Under the pieces are notes generated by a model. The model saw only the letters and a program-made list of their open reading frames with translations. It did no database searches and was not told the DNA's origin. Shown piece by piece: positions 49,733 to 60,669 of a stretch of DNA of 64,000 nucleotides (position 1 is the stretch's first letter; every line of letters starts with the position of its first letter). The position numbers were made by a program, and so were the translations under genes. Source of the DNA: Przewalskia tangutica (lineage: Eukaryota; Streptophyta; Magnoliopsida; Solanales; Solanaceae); the NCBI GenBank assembly GCA_029844215.1, contig CM056738.1, forward strand, positions 72,346,093-72,410,092, read 5' to 3'.

Positions 49733-50142
49733 ACCTACACGAACTATCGAAAATTGTCATTTATGTCACTCGTCAATAGGTTGAATCATTTATGTCATTA
49801 CTGTTACCAAAATGGCTATTCCATACCATTTTTCATTAACGTTAGTTTTACAATACCAGATATGACATGTGGCCTCGAAATAGAGGTTCACGTCATTTAA
49901 TTAAATCAACCGGATTTTAAATCCCAAATTAATAAAAAAAATATTATGGACACCCGACTAATCCACAATCATAATCTAGTTGGAGGTCACATGTCATATC
50001 TGATATTGTAAAACTGACATTAATGAAAAATGACATGAATGAATCATTATAATAACAATGATTACATAAATGAGCTAAAATATTGACAAGTGACATAAAT
50101 GAGTTATTTCTGATAGTTCGATCACATATTTGAGCCTTTTTC
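49733..50142. mobile_element. Mutator-like MITE, copy 1, cut by Copia F
   Basis: The left arm from about 49738 (CGAACTATCGAAAATTGTCA) and the right arm ending near 50142 are imperfect inverted repeats of about 130 bp. Both share TCATTTATGTCA and ATTTTTCATTAA blocks. The right end reads as GAAAAAGGCTCAAATATG on the minus strand, but the matching left terminus is missing because F's LTR lies there. It is the same family as 51239-51518. Confidence 0.78.
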
Positions 50143-50217
50143 GTTTTAAATATGGGCTGAAATTGCCAGTGAAATCATTAAGTAAAGCTGCTTATGGAAT
50201 GTCGAATAGATAGATTG

Positions 50218-50455
50218 ATACTTTCTTTGTCCTAATTTGTACGAGACACTTTCCTTTTTAGTGAGTAATGTCATATTTCTATATTTAGAAATAATTTAAT
50301 TTTAAAAATTCTCTTTTTATCCTTAGTGCGATATTTATGGACACACAAATATCTAAAACTTATTTTGGATCACAATTTTAAAAAAAATTCATTTTTCTAT
50401 TAAACTTCATGTCTAGTCAAATGATGACACATAAATTAAAACGGACCCTATAATT
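50218..50455. mobile_element. Degraded MITE with CTTTGTCCTAATTT terminus
   Basis: The left end (TTCTTTGTCCTAATTTGT) and the right end (minus strand AGGGTCCGTTTTAATTTATG) are related inverted repeats like the CTCCCTCCGTCC class of plant MITEs. Both are worn and no TSD is clear. Confidence 0.5.
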
Positions 50456-50976
50456 ATGAAACCCATATGAGAGACAGAGGAATAGGTCATATGGGTGCCC
50501 CTCATTATCTCTCTCTGATCAAGAAATCTTTTAGCGAGGAAGAGAAATAAGAAGCATGTGTGACTGTAAGTCAAAACTTTTTGGTCTTCATATTCTGGTC
50601 CCGAGAGAAGCTTGGATCCACCCCGATTCGATCAATTATGGAATTCTTGGCTAGTAGATATTTTTACTGCTCTCTTTAATTTTTTAAACCTATGATGGAC
50701 AAATAATTTTATTTGAGTTTATACATAGATATAGGATTTTTGAGGTAATTACTTAGAAGTACACTCATAATTAGTTTATTTCTCGTCGTATTAATTGATA
50801 GAACCTCAGTGATAAGTGCTACAAAGATTAAATCTTGTAACGAAACCGGTGGTTATGCACCTCAAGACATAGGTGCTACAAGCAAGCCCATTGTGTTTCA
50901 AGTGACCAGAATTGGTATGGTTTTCTTGTAAGGAACTAAGGATAATGGACGACGTTAAGATTTGAATTCAGGATCC
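50456..50976. other. Unassigned intergenic sequence
   Basis: About 520 bp with no coding frame, tandem repeat or recognisable element end. It could be low-copy host sequence or an old unrecognised repeat. Confidence 0.4.
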
Positions 50977-50977
50977 A

Positions 50978-51171
50978 AGTTGGTGTAGCAGTAGAGCGCG
51001 GGACCGCAAGGTCACGAGTTCGATCCCCTGCATAAACCTTCTTGGTTGAGCCTGTCACACATGGCTTGCCAAGTGTGGTTTACATGGCTGACGTGGTTTG
51101 CGTGCTTTGCGTCGATGCAGGGTTTACCTGGCGCACTCGAAAGAGTAGCGGTTGCGGGTTCCTTCGTCAAC

Positions 51172-51198
<27 letters not shown>
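50978..51198 (+). mobile_element. tRNA-derived SINE with poly(A) tail
   Basis: A Pol III box A (TGTAGCAGTAGAGCG, about 50984-50998) and box B (GAGTTCGATCCCC, 51016-51028) are spaced as in a tRNA. A tRNA-unrelated body follows, ending CGGGTTCCTTCGTCAAC, then 27 A's (51172-51198). Possible TSDs are GGATCCA (50971) and GGATATCA (51199), which are imperfect. The head cannot fold as a working tRNA. It resembles the SINEs of nightshades; I did not assign a family. Confidence 0.8.
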
Positions 51199-51202
<4 letters not shown>

Positions 51203-51238
51203 ATCATGTTGAATTGTAAGAGACTCTTATTTATTTAA

Positions 51239-51518
51239 GGAGAAAAGCTTAAATATGCTATTAAACTATCGGAAATTGTATGTGAATTGTTAATAGTTTG
51301 ACTCATTTATGTCATTGTCGTTATCAAAATGATTTATTTATGTCATTGCTATTACTAAAATAGCCCATCCATTTCATTTTCACTAACGCCGACGTTAATG
51401 AAAAATGACATGGATGAACCATTTTGATAACGACGATGTCATAAATGAGTTAAACTATTGACGAGTTGTGTAAATGAATAATTTTCGATAATTCGATAGA
51501 ATATTTGATCTTTTTCCC
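51239..51518. mobile_element. Mutator-like MITE, copy 2, complete
   Basis: 280 bp with inverted repeats of over 100 bp: the left end is GGAGAAAAGCTTAAATATG and the right end on the minus strand is GGGAAAAAGATCAAATATTC. The 9-bp TSD TTTATTTAA is exact (51230-51238 and 51519-51527), as expected for Mutator-type transposition. There is no coding capacity. Confidence 0.92.
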
Positions 51519-51527
51519 TTTATTTAA

Positions 51528-51745
51528 TTACTCCCTCCGTCCCCTTTTGATTGTCGTTGTAGTCTTTTTCACATCCATTAAAAGATAATAAATACAAAAT
51601 ATAGGAGTAGTTTACTAAGTTAGCCATATTTATTACTTTTTGTGAATCAAGCTATATTAAAAAGAACTACTTTAATGTTAAGGATATAGTTGGAAATAAA
51701 TATCAAATTTTTATACACTTTTTGACTTTCAATTGAGGAGTGTTA
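51528..51745. mobile_element. Partial MITE with CTCCCTCCGTCCCC end
   Basis: TTACTCCCTCCGTCCCC at about 51528-51544 is the terminus of a Stowaway-like MITE class common in plants. The opposite end is not recognisable, so this is probably a truncated copy. Confidence 0.5.
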
Positions 51746-52060
51746 CTTTGTCTAGACGGACTCGAAAATTTCAGAATATAAGGCTCGTCTACCTCTTTCC
51801 TTGACTTTCTTTTATGTTCATACAAATCCATTCTCATTTCACCATTCGAACACAATGTAGAAAAGTTTTTGGAATGAGGTCCAATACGCTCAAATACATG
51901 AACTTCAAGACCTTCAACATCCTCAACATCAGTCACACTAGAGTCATCTAAATGTGTATCCTCAATGTCCTTGCTTTAACTCTAGTATCACTTTTTCAAC
52001 ATCAGCATCCTCAAATTCTAATTGGTTAGGTTGTTGGTGTTCTGTGGAAGTATTAGACAT
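51703..52060 (-). pseudogene. Unidentified acidic coding remnant
   Basis: On the minus strand, an ATG near 52058 opens MSNTSTEHQQPNQLEFEDAD. After a stop and frame change, a 77-codon frame (51936-51703) continues with DVEDVEGLEVHVFERIGPHS. The composition is protein-like (acidic, with few low-complexity runs) and unlike its surroundings. I do not recognise the family. It could be a transposase or host gene fragment. Confidence 0.35.
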
Positions 52061-52093
52061 GTGCACCAAAGTGCCATGAGGTGCATAGTAGAA

Positions 52094-52408
52094 TATTAAC
52101 TTGCATTAGTTTAGTTTAACTCATTAACTTAGTTATGGGTGGTTAGTTGTATTACTTGAAGTTGAGGGGCTCAAAATGTATAGATATGGGGGTCAAAGTA
52201 TAGATGTGCTATTAAGTGTATATAGAAAGCTGTAATACGTATGAAAGGATATTATTCAGTCAAGAAATAATATCATAACCGACAGTTCCTCTTTCTCTCT
52301 CCTTCTCGTCTTCCTTTTCTCCCCCGATTCAATTTACATTTGTTATTCATTTACACTGATTAAATCACCAACTGTACATGCAACATGTGATTCTTGTTGT
52401 CTTTAACA
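52094..52408 (+). repeat. Copia element H 5' LTR
   Basis: About 315 bp, from TATTAACTTGC to CTTTAACA, so TTAA..TTAA is symmetrical but the first dinucleotide is TA rather than TG. A TATA-like GTATATAGA lies near 52216. The 3' partner is outside the window, so the left end is inferred. The right end is fixed by the primer site. Confidence 0.7.
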
Positions 52409-52421
52409 TGGTATCAAAGCT
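52409..52421 (+). promoter_or_regulatory. Copia H primer binding site
   Basis: TGGTATCAAAGCT immediately follows the LTR, an initiator-Met tRNA-type site with one change from the usual TGGTATCAGAGC. Confidence 0.82.
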
Positions 52422-52691
52422 ATGGTATTGGATGGAGCGATCTGGAGAGAAAACAGTTGGATCGAGATGAACCCTAGATTTTAGGGATTTTAGAGATTAT
52501 CGGTCGATCGAAGTAGGTATCGACGATTCTGTTGTAGTGATCGAGGATTACTTTGATGTGCGCTTGTTGATTTGGTTGCATGCCCTAAATCTCGATTTAG
52601 TTGGTCACGCTTGTTGATCCAACTTGCTGGTATTGTTTGTTGTTTCTAATCGTCTATTTCATTATATTTTTGAGTCTGTACTTGAGGAAGA

Positions 52692-53395
52692 ATGGGAAGT
52701 ATTGAAGGAACATCAACTGGTAGGACAGAGACGGTTGTGACCATTGACCACAACCATCCACTGTATCTATACCCATCCGATGCCCCTGGATCGTTGTCAG
52801 TTGGGATTGTGCTCACAGGGATGGATAACTATACAATATGGAGCAGAGCGATGAGGCTTGCACTGCTGGGAAAGAACAAGATTGGGTTCGTCGATGGAAC
52901 TGTGAAGAAGGAAGACTTCTCCGGAAATCTTATGAGTTTGTGGGAAAGATGCAACGCTATCGTGGTGTCGTGGTTAATGGGGAACGTGAGCAAGAGCCTG
53001 TTGACTGGAATGCTCTTTAACTCAGATGCATACATGATATGGGAGGAACTGCGAGATAGGTTTGATAAGGTAAATAGTTCTAGAGCATTTCAGTTACACA
53101 AGGACATATTTACACTGCGACAAGGAACCACACCTGTGTCTGTATATTACTCGAGACTTAAGGATTTATGGGATGAGTATGATTCCATCATACCTGTACC
53201 AAATTGCTGTGCTAAGTCCAAGGAATTCGTAGATCATCTTCAATATCAAAGGATGCTGCAATTCTTAATGGGACTTAACGATAGCTATAGTCATGTGAGG
53301 AGTCAAGTGTTGTTAATGAGCCATTTGCCCAATCTAAATCAAGTTTACGCTATGATAAATCAAGAGGAGAGTCAGAGGTGTTTGGTGTTATACCC
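52692..53395 (+). CDS. Copia element H gag, N-terminal part
   Basis: The frame opens MGSIEGTSTGRTE after a 270-bp leader and runs 235 codons without a stop. It contains the Copia gag domain: HPLYLYPSDAPGSLSV, then LTGMDNYTIWSRAMRLAL, KNKIGFVDGT, a WERCNAIVVSWL block, IWEELRDRFD and FLMGLNDSY. These match the UBN2-type gag of short-LTR Copia elements (Ale/Retrofit-like, inferred). At 53396 element G enters, with TSD TTTGG. The same frame resumes at 63123, so the gene was open when G inserted. Confidence 0.9.
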
Positions 53396-55841
53396 CGTAT
53401 TTCCAGAGTACGTACGTAAGGGAATACGTACAAAAAGTCTAGCCTTAAAGTTTAGGCAAAACGTTTTTTTTGGGCACAACTCACAAAACGAATAGTTTTC
53501 CGACGAAACGTTTCCACAGCTTTCGTAGGGTAAATTCCGGCTATGCCATTTCTAATTTTTGCGGATTTTTCCGAGAGACGGAACATTTTGGACCAACGGG
53601 AGGGCGACACTTGTCACCCTCCAATTGATGGACTTGAAATCGTCCATTTGGACGATTTGGACTATGGTGAACACGTTTTTTGTGCCTTGTGCACAAGTCA
53701 AGGAGTTGGTAGGATATTTGTGTATAGTTAATCCTCACCCTACACTTGCCTTGCACTTGTCTTAATCTTGGCCATTGGTTGGCCACTTCTTGACCTATAA
53801 ATACCCCCTTAGAGATGAAGAGTTCTTCATCCACAAATCTTTCCAAGTCTTGAAAATCCTCTCCTCTCCCTTGTAGACTTTTCGCCCAACACCTCCCCTC
53901 CTCATGAAGGCCCTGGCCGAATACACCCCCTCTAGCCTAGTAGTTTGGCCGAGGCCCCCCTAGCCTAGCCAAAACCTACCCCCCTCCCTTGGTAGAAAAG
54001 TTGCCTTCTTGTATTGTTATAATGCCCAAAATACCCTAGCCCAAATACCTAAGTACTTAGTAGAAGATGTGAATAACTTCTAAGGTTTCTGGAGCATACA
54101 ACTTAGAGCAAAACCTTGCTCAGCGCGACTTTTCTAGGATATTATTGGGCTTACCGAGGTAACTAATCCTAACCTCTTTTGAATTAGAGAATACATCGTA
54201 GTAGTATAAGGATAAGTATTAAATACTTAGAAGAATATTGCAGAATAGAATTGAACTATTACCACAGTAGAAGGGTTTAAAAGAAGAATAATCAAACTGT
54301 ACTGACATAGGACTGTTTTCACAGTAGACTTATATAGCTCACCGGGTAGGAAAGTGCTGCCCGACTTTCCGTAGAATTGTGAACCCTCTGCTTTAGAATG
54401 ACCTTCAGAGAGTCTTTGATAGATATCCGTGACTATTATAGTCGACTCTGCGCGACATATTCAACTTGGCGTGGTTTTCATTGAGAAGGTATGTGATTCT
54501 TCCTAAAGCATGATATTTTACAATATATATAGTACGGTAGACGTACGTGTTAACTAAAATATAACTACGCAATGTCTTTGACTTAAGCCTGAATAATACT
54601 TACGGCAATGCCTCACGGCTTAAGCCTGAATAACACTTACGGCAATGCCTCACGGCTTAAGCCTGAATAATAAAGATCTGAAAGCATTTCAAAAGAATAC
54701 TGAATCATTTTTAACAGAAGAGAACTAATTGGTTTTTAAACAGACGCTTAAGAGTTATACTAGCCTTATGGGAAGTTAAGTATAACCACTTAAGATTGAT
54801 AAAAGAAACAGTTCGCCTATGTGTTTATAACAGACGTATATTGAATTGTGAAAAGAATAATAAGATGGTTTGATAAGTAGACATGATATGATGCTATGTG
54901 TGTTAGTGTCTTGTAACGTTCGTGAAGAAGAGTATTCTTGTTGTGCTTATGTTGTTTAACGATAAGCTGTTAGGTTAGTGTAGCATCACTCACCTCTTGA
55001 CATATTACCGGGGTTAAGTCGCCTCCGACGCGGTAGACTCGGTGATGCGGGACCATGATTCGAGAATACCTCATGCGGGTCCAAGGGACCTATGCGGAGC
55101 TACGGAGTTCCAGGTTAGTGCGGGTTATACCTCACGCGGTCTATGTGGCCATGCGGACGACGAGTCGGGGCGATGCCGAGAGTAGCTACCCTCGATGCGG
55201 GTTATGTACTATGCGGGCCTATGTGATTGGCCTATGCGACTACGGAGTCCAGATTAGGCTTGCATGATGATACTACGCAATTGGCCCTCGCCGATCATTC
55301 GCGCCTAGAAAAGACCTCATACGCTTTACCTATCACGCTCTTGTTTGTGATGTGCACTATGCGCGGTTTCCTCGTTGTTTCATACATACTTGCAAACTGC
55401 TTTTTAAAATGATATGTTTCATTTAAGTATTTTACGATTTCATATACTTAGTACTGTTATCTTGACCTCCTTCGGGCTGCGTTCATGCCGCAGTAAGCGG
55501 GCAGTGCTAGATCCACATTCTTAGGATCTCTACGTTGGTGTCGGAGCTCCATCTTTTCCGAGGCTCTACTTTGGGTATGATCTCCTGTTGTAGATAGTTT
55601 TGTACGATCGAGGTATGGCGGGGCCCTGTCCCGCCATAGTTGTATATTTCCTTAGAGGTCTGTAGTCATGTTGTGCAGTGTCGGATGTAACTGCTAAACC
55701 ATGTTTATATATATATGCCGAAAGGCGATGTTTTCTCACATTATAAATTGTTTCATGTCTTGCTTTATATTTCCGCTGATTACTCGATGTATGACTACTG
55801 GGTGCCGGCAGAGGCACGACCACGCCCCGAACGTCGTGACA
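53396..55841 (+). repeat. Element G 5' LTR
   Basis: 2446 bp. A TATA box (TATAAATA) lies at 53796-53803, and a TTAAGCCTGAATAA...CCTCACGG repeat occurs three times at about 54584-54670. The conserved hairpin is at 55614-55638. Differences from the 3' LTR are concentrated at CAG, CTG and CGG sites. Confidence 0.93.
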
Positions 55842-55845
55842 AAAG

Positions 55846-55860
55846 TGGTATCGAGCGATT
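55846..55860 (+). promoter_or_regulatory. Element G primer binding site, altered
   Basis: TGGTATCGAGCGATT stands where A has TGGTATCAGAGCAGTT. Both differences are CAG read as CG or CGA. The site as written would pair poorly with tRNA, so a sequence error is likely. Confidence 0.75.
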
Positions 55861-56043
55861 AATCCTCGGAAAGTGTCTACGCACCGTATCTAGTAGAGTC
55901 TTGATTATCGGTGTGTGCACCACACCAATAATCGTGAGGCTATAAGATATTTAGGATTGGTTTCCATTCTTCTCATTACGAGATCGTGCTTTAGAGTCGT
56001 GTTATAGGTTGGACCTCTAACGTATTCCTTTCCCGTAATGATT

Positions 56044-57080
56044 ATGCCTCCACGTAAGGCAACCCGCCTGGCAAGGCAAGGCGAGGAGCCGCTAGCAGAC
56101 ACCCAGAGTCACGAGGGCTCGTGCCCGCCTATACGAGACAGCGAGTTCTATGACGCCGCCCTTCAAAGAGACCACAGCACCACACCTCCCGCCCCACACC
56201 GGGCGGAGGAGTTAGGGTACAAGGAGACGGCCCACTATTGGCTAAAGTCAGGCCCGACGAGGAGAGGCCGATGCGATCAGCCTGGCTCAGCCACGGCCGC
56301 CCGTGGTACACCCGAGGCGTATAGTTTGAGGCTACGAGATTTCTTGAGTCAGAGCCCGCCGAGTTTTACGGTCGAGGCCGGAGGATGATCCGCAGAGTTC
56401 ATCCGTCGCCTTCAGAGGATCACGAGGGTGATCAAGGCCTCAGAGAGAGTCCGTGACTGGTTCGCATCGGCCGCGTGATACCGCGATCGATTGGTTTGAT
56501 TCACGGAGTTATCCCGGGAGAGCACGTCCCTCCTACTGGGATGAGTTCTCGCAGGCTTTCTCACTCACTTCTTGCCTCCACGGATGAGGGCGCGGCCGAT
56601 AGATTTTTACCATCGAGGCAGAGGACGACCGCCGTGGAGTACAATGTCGAGTTTGATTCATTGGCTCGATATGTCCCAAAGATTGGTAGCAGATATGGAG
56701 GATAGGGTGCACCGCTATGTCACCGGCTAGACGACTATATGGCCGAGTCATGCGCGGTGTTTCTCTCCACCGGTATGGACATTACCCGCACGCAGCTCAT
56801 GCTCTTGGATGTGAGGAGCGTAGAGACCGCCGGTTGTGCAGCAGAAGAATACCGTGGCGGCAGGTCTTTGGTGGCTATCGTGGTGGGCGGCCTCGGCAGA
56901 GCCTAGATTTGCACCACAGCCCAGAGCACTCTGCGCCGCCCTCGACGGCCGTGATATTCGAGGCGCACTGTGGCCCCAGGACTTGACGCCCAGCGGCAGA
57001 GGTATCGCCGACGGACCACCTCGGTGGCCGTCGCGTAGATCCCACTTCGAGTTGTGGTGCTACGAGTTTGTTTGATTGGG
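56044..57080 (+). pseudogene. Element G gag
   Basis: The start is MPPRKATRLARQGEEP at 56044, equivalent to the array C gag start. After several frame changes the gag domain can be followed: SLRLRDFLSQSPPSF near 56320, a DEFSQAF-like block near 56540, then VEYNVEFDSLARYVPKI near 56640. A region matching the YVMGL-type block of array C follows near 56715. Zinc knuckles were not clearly seen. Frame breaks are far denser than expected for an element whose LTRs are still so alike. Confidence 0.8.
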
Positions 57081-57239
57081 CCAGCGGCAGGTCACTATGC
57101 GAGAACCGTCCACTGGCGGCAAGCGATGGTGGGTCACCACGTGTTCTTTCACGGTCTTCATCCCCGACAGCTTACTCGCCGAGGGCAAGGTACTCATGGA
57201 CCGGCAGGTCGCGGCAGAGGTCGTGGCGCGGGTCCCAGT

Positions 57240-57405
57240 TCTAGCGGTCCTCAGAACCGCATTTATGCTTTGTCCAGCCGACAGGATCAGGAGGCCTCAC
57301 CTGATGTCGTCACAGGTACTTTATCAGTTTCTGGGTTTGATGTATGCCTTGATAGATCCGGTTCTACTGCCCCATATATCTCCCTTGTTGCTAGTAGGAT
57401 AGGAT
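57240..57405 (+). pseudogene. Element G aspartic protease region
   Basis: DVVTGTLSVSGFDVCLDRSG followed by STAPYISLVASRIG aligns with the start of gypsy protease, where a D-S/P-G triad supplies the catalytic aspartate. Here it is preserved only approximately, with a frame disturbance just before it. Confidence 0.75.
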
Positions 57406-57899
57406 AGAGCACGAGTCCATAGACCCTTTTCGAGGTAGCTACGCGATGGGTGATTGATGGTAGCTCGGCGGTATATAGAGCTTGTCTGTGACTATTTACG
57501 TCGGACCTCAGCCGACTTGATAGAGTTAGAGATGATTGACTTCGACGTGATCACGGGATGGATTGGCTAGCTTCTGCTACGCCAATGTAGACCGCAGAGA
57601 GAGAGTAGTGCAGTTCCAGCTTCTGAGGAGCGGTTGTTGAGTGGGAGAGCACCAGATCGCCGAGGCGGTAGGTTTATTTCCTACCTCAAGGCTAGGAAGA
57701 TGGTGCAAAGGGTATATCTACCATCTCGTTCGGTGTTTGATAATCAAGCTACGGCACCAGATTTTCGCCGCCCAATAGTCGTGAGTTCCCGACGTGTTTC
57801 GGATGACCTCGTATCCTCCCGAGAGGAGATTGAGTTTTGTATTGACATATTGCGGACACTCGCCTATTTCCATTCTCGCCATACGAATGGCACCGCCGA

Positions 57900-59030
57900 G
57901 TTGAGAGAGTGAAGGATCGGCTTAGAGATTTCTTGGAGAAGGGCTTCATCGTGCCTAGTGTTTCTCCCCGGGAGCGCCGTATTGTTCGTGAAGAAGAAGA
58001 CGACGCCGCGCATGTGTGTTGATTACGGCTAAACAAGGTGACCATTAAGAATGATACCCCTTCCCGTGATTGATGATTTGTTCGACCAGGTTGCAGTGCG
58101 AGATGTTTCTCCAAGATTGATCGCGATCGGGCTATCATCAGTGCGAGTCGAGAGGTGGATGTCCCTAGATCGCATTCAGACCCAGACGGCATTATGAGTT
58201 CGTGGTCATGTCTTTTGGTTGACCAATGCTCGCCAGATTCATGGATTTGATGAACCGAGTGTTCAAACCATTTTGGACACGCTTTGTGATAGTGTTCATT
58301 GATGATATATTGGTTTATTCTCGCCAGAGCAGGAGCACGCGAGCATTTGGCGGTCTTGGCCGATTCTTCTCAGACTAGCAGATTATCGCCAAGTTTTCCA
58401 AATGTGAGTTTTGGTGACTTGATGGCGTTTCTTGGGCATATTGCCGGGTGATGGCATTCGAGTGGATACGCCAAGATCGAGGCGATCATGACTTGGCCTA
58501 GACCTACTACTCCGGCAGAGGTTCGCAGCTCGGGCCTCAGGATATTATCGGTTCAGAGAAGTTTGCTTTTATCTTCGCACCATTGACTAGGCCGACTCGT
58601 GGCGCCAAGTTTGATGGATGATGCTTGGAGCGGGGTTTCGATTCTTGAAAGAGACCGACGACCGCCTCGTTCTTACTTCCGGAGGTCGGATGGTTATGTC
58701 GTATTGTGACGCGTCGAGCATCGGGTTGGGATGTGTTGATGCAGCATGGCAGGGTTATAGCATACGATCCCGACACCAAGAAACACGAGAGAACTACCCC
58801 ACCCATGATTTGGAGTCGGCGTGATTCACGCTTTGAAGATCCGAGGCACTATTTGTATGGGTTCACGTGGATATTTATACGCACCACAAGAGCCTCCAAG
58901 ATATCTTGACCGAGGAGCCGAACTTACGGCGAGACGGTGGTTAGAGTTGCTTAAGGATTATGATGTTGATATCTGTACCACCCGGGAAGGCCAATGTCAG
59001 GCGGATGCTCTAGTCGTAGGGTCGATGGGA
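57900..59030 (+). pseudogene. Element G reverse transcriptase and RNase H
   Basis: RT blocks occur in order across frames: a DFLEKGFI-like stretch (about 57926), an LFVKKK and RMCVDY stretch (about 57980-58025), then VFIDDILVYS at about 58296-58325, carrying the two catalytic aspartates. RNase H is marked by VMSYCDAS near 58690 and by a block near 58970-59010 equivalent to GKANVVADAL. The order is complete but no single frame spans a domain. Confidence 0.82.
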
Positions 59031-59229
59031 GCCTATCGGATGCGGCTAGAGAGAGGACATGGTTCGTGATTTGCATCGATTAGCGAGCCTTGTGTCCGCT
59101 TGATTGATTCCGATAGCGGGGGTTAGAGTTCGTGAGGTTGCCGAGTCTTCCATCGTCGAGGAGGTGAAGAGGCAACGCCGAGGATCCGGCTTTGATTCGA
59201 TATCGTGATCTGACTCTTCGCAGGCGGGT

Positions 59230-60530
59230 CCTTGAGGTAGCACTGATGGGGTGCTAAGGTTTGAGGCGCATGTGTTCTAGATGTTTCGTGACTTGGCAGA
59301 GTTCTTGGGGAAGCACACGCAAGCGTTACTCTATCCATCCGGTCGACCAAGATGTACCACGCCTTAGATCCGTGTATTGGTGGGATGGCTTGAAGAGGAC
59401 GTTGCAGAGTTCGTAGCTCGATGCCCGTGTTGTCGCAGTGAAGGTAGAGCACCGAGGCACGTGGTTTGTTACGACGATTAAGATCCCGACCTGGAAGTGG
59501 GAGGTAATCAACATGGACTTCATCACAGGGTTACCTCGCACTCAGAGGAGACATGATTCTATATGGGTTATCGTCGACAGGCTGACGAAATCAGCCCACT
59601 TTCTTCCCGTCAGACGACCTTTTCACCGAGGATTATGCCGACTTTACATCCGAGAGATCGCCGATCGCATGGAGTCCCTACTTCGATCATATCGCATGCA
59701 GGAGCCCGGGCCACGCTAACTTCGAGGTCCTTCCGCAGGGGTTTAGGACGCAGTGAGCTCGAGTAATCGCATTTCATCCACGCATGACGGACAGCAGAGC
59801 GCACTATCCGCACTGCGAGGATATCTGCGAGCCCTGTTATTGACTTCAGGTAGTTGGGAGGATCATTTGCCTCTAGTTGAGTTCGCGATAATAATAGCTA
59901 CCACTCCAAAGATTCGATGGCGCCTTATGAGGCCTTGTATGGGAGGAAGTGCATCGCCCATAGTTGGTTCGATGTGGGCGAGGTGCAATGGGACCAGATT
60001 TGGTACAGAGCGATGGATAAGTGAAGCTTATCCGAGAGCGGCTATCGACACCGTAGAGTCGGCGGTCGATGCAGATCATCGTCGTCGTGATCTTGAGTTC
60101 GAGGTTCATGATTGGGTTTTCCTAGGTGTCACCCATGAAGGCGGTGTGATGAGATTCGGGAAGAAGGAAACTCAAATTTCAGTACATCGGGCCGCTTCGC
60201 ATTGTCCGCAGGTAGGCAAGGTTGCCTATGAGTTGGATCTGCCGTCCGATCCGAGGCGGCATCCGGTTTTTCACGTATCTACTTTGAGAGATGTATCGGG
60301 GATCCATCTAGTGGTACACCCGATTGACGATGTCCAGTGTGATCGGCGGGTTATCGTATGAGGAGATTCCCATAGCGATAGTCGATCGTCGAGTTAGCGT
60401 CTGCGACCAAGGACGTGGCTTCACAAAGTCTTCGCGCGAACGAGCTCGGGAGGAGATGACGTGGAAGCCGAGGAGACATGAGGCGAAGTATCCTCACCTA
60501 TTCCACACCTCCGTAAATTCACTTTCCTAC
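59230..60530 (+). pseudogene. Element G integrase and C-terminal chromodomain
   Basis: A zinc-finger region (a YSIHP-like stretch, a WWDGLKR block and CPCCR) lies at about 59330-59440. The integrase core follows: WEVINMDFITGLPRTQRRHD with IVDRLTKSAHFLPV (59490-59610), and near 59920-59990 an ALYGRKCRSPI-like segment in shifting frames. The C-terminal part has GKVAYELDLPSD and HPVFHVSTLR (60210-60290), then YEEIPIAIVDRRV and EEMTWK with KYPHLF. These last are the chromodomain-type tail of Tekay elements, which directs insertion to heterochromatin. Confidence 0.85.
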
Positions 60531-60657
60531 TTGTAAATTTTCGTTATCGTTTACGCCAAGTGTTGCTCTGTGGCCGTGTGTGGCATTTACAATCGCTTAA
60601 GTTATGAAGAATCTTATCGTTAATCGCTTTGGGAAGGAACATTCGACGAATGTTTCT

Positions 60658-60669
60658 AAGGAGGGAGAA
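60658..60669 (+). promoter_or_regulatory. Element G polypurine tract
   Basis: AAGGAGGGAGAA ends directly before the TG of the 3' LTR at 60670. Confidence 0.85.

Noticed and set aside
50978..51030. A tRNA gene
   Set aside because: Box A and box B are present but the arms do not pair as a tRNA, and a SINE body and poly(A) tail follow.
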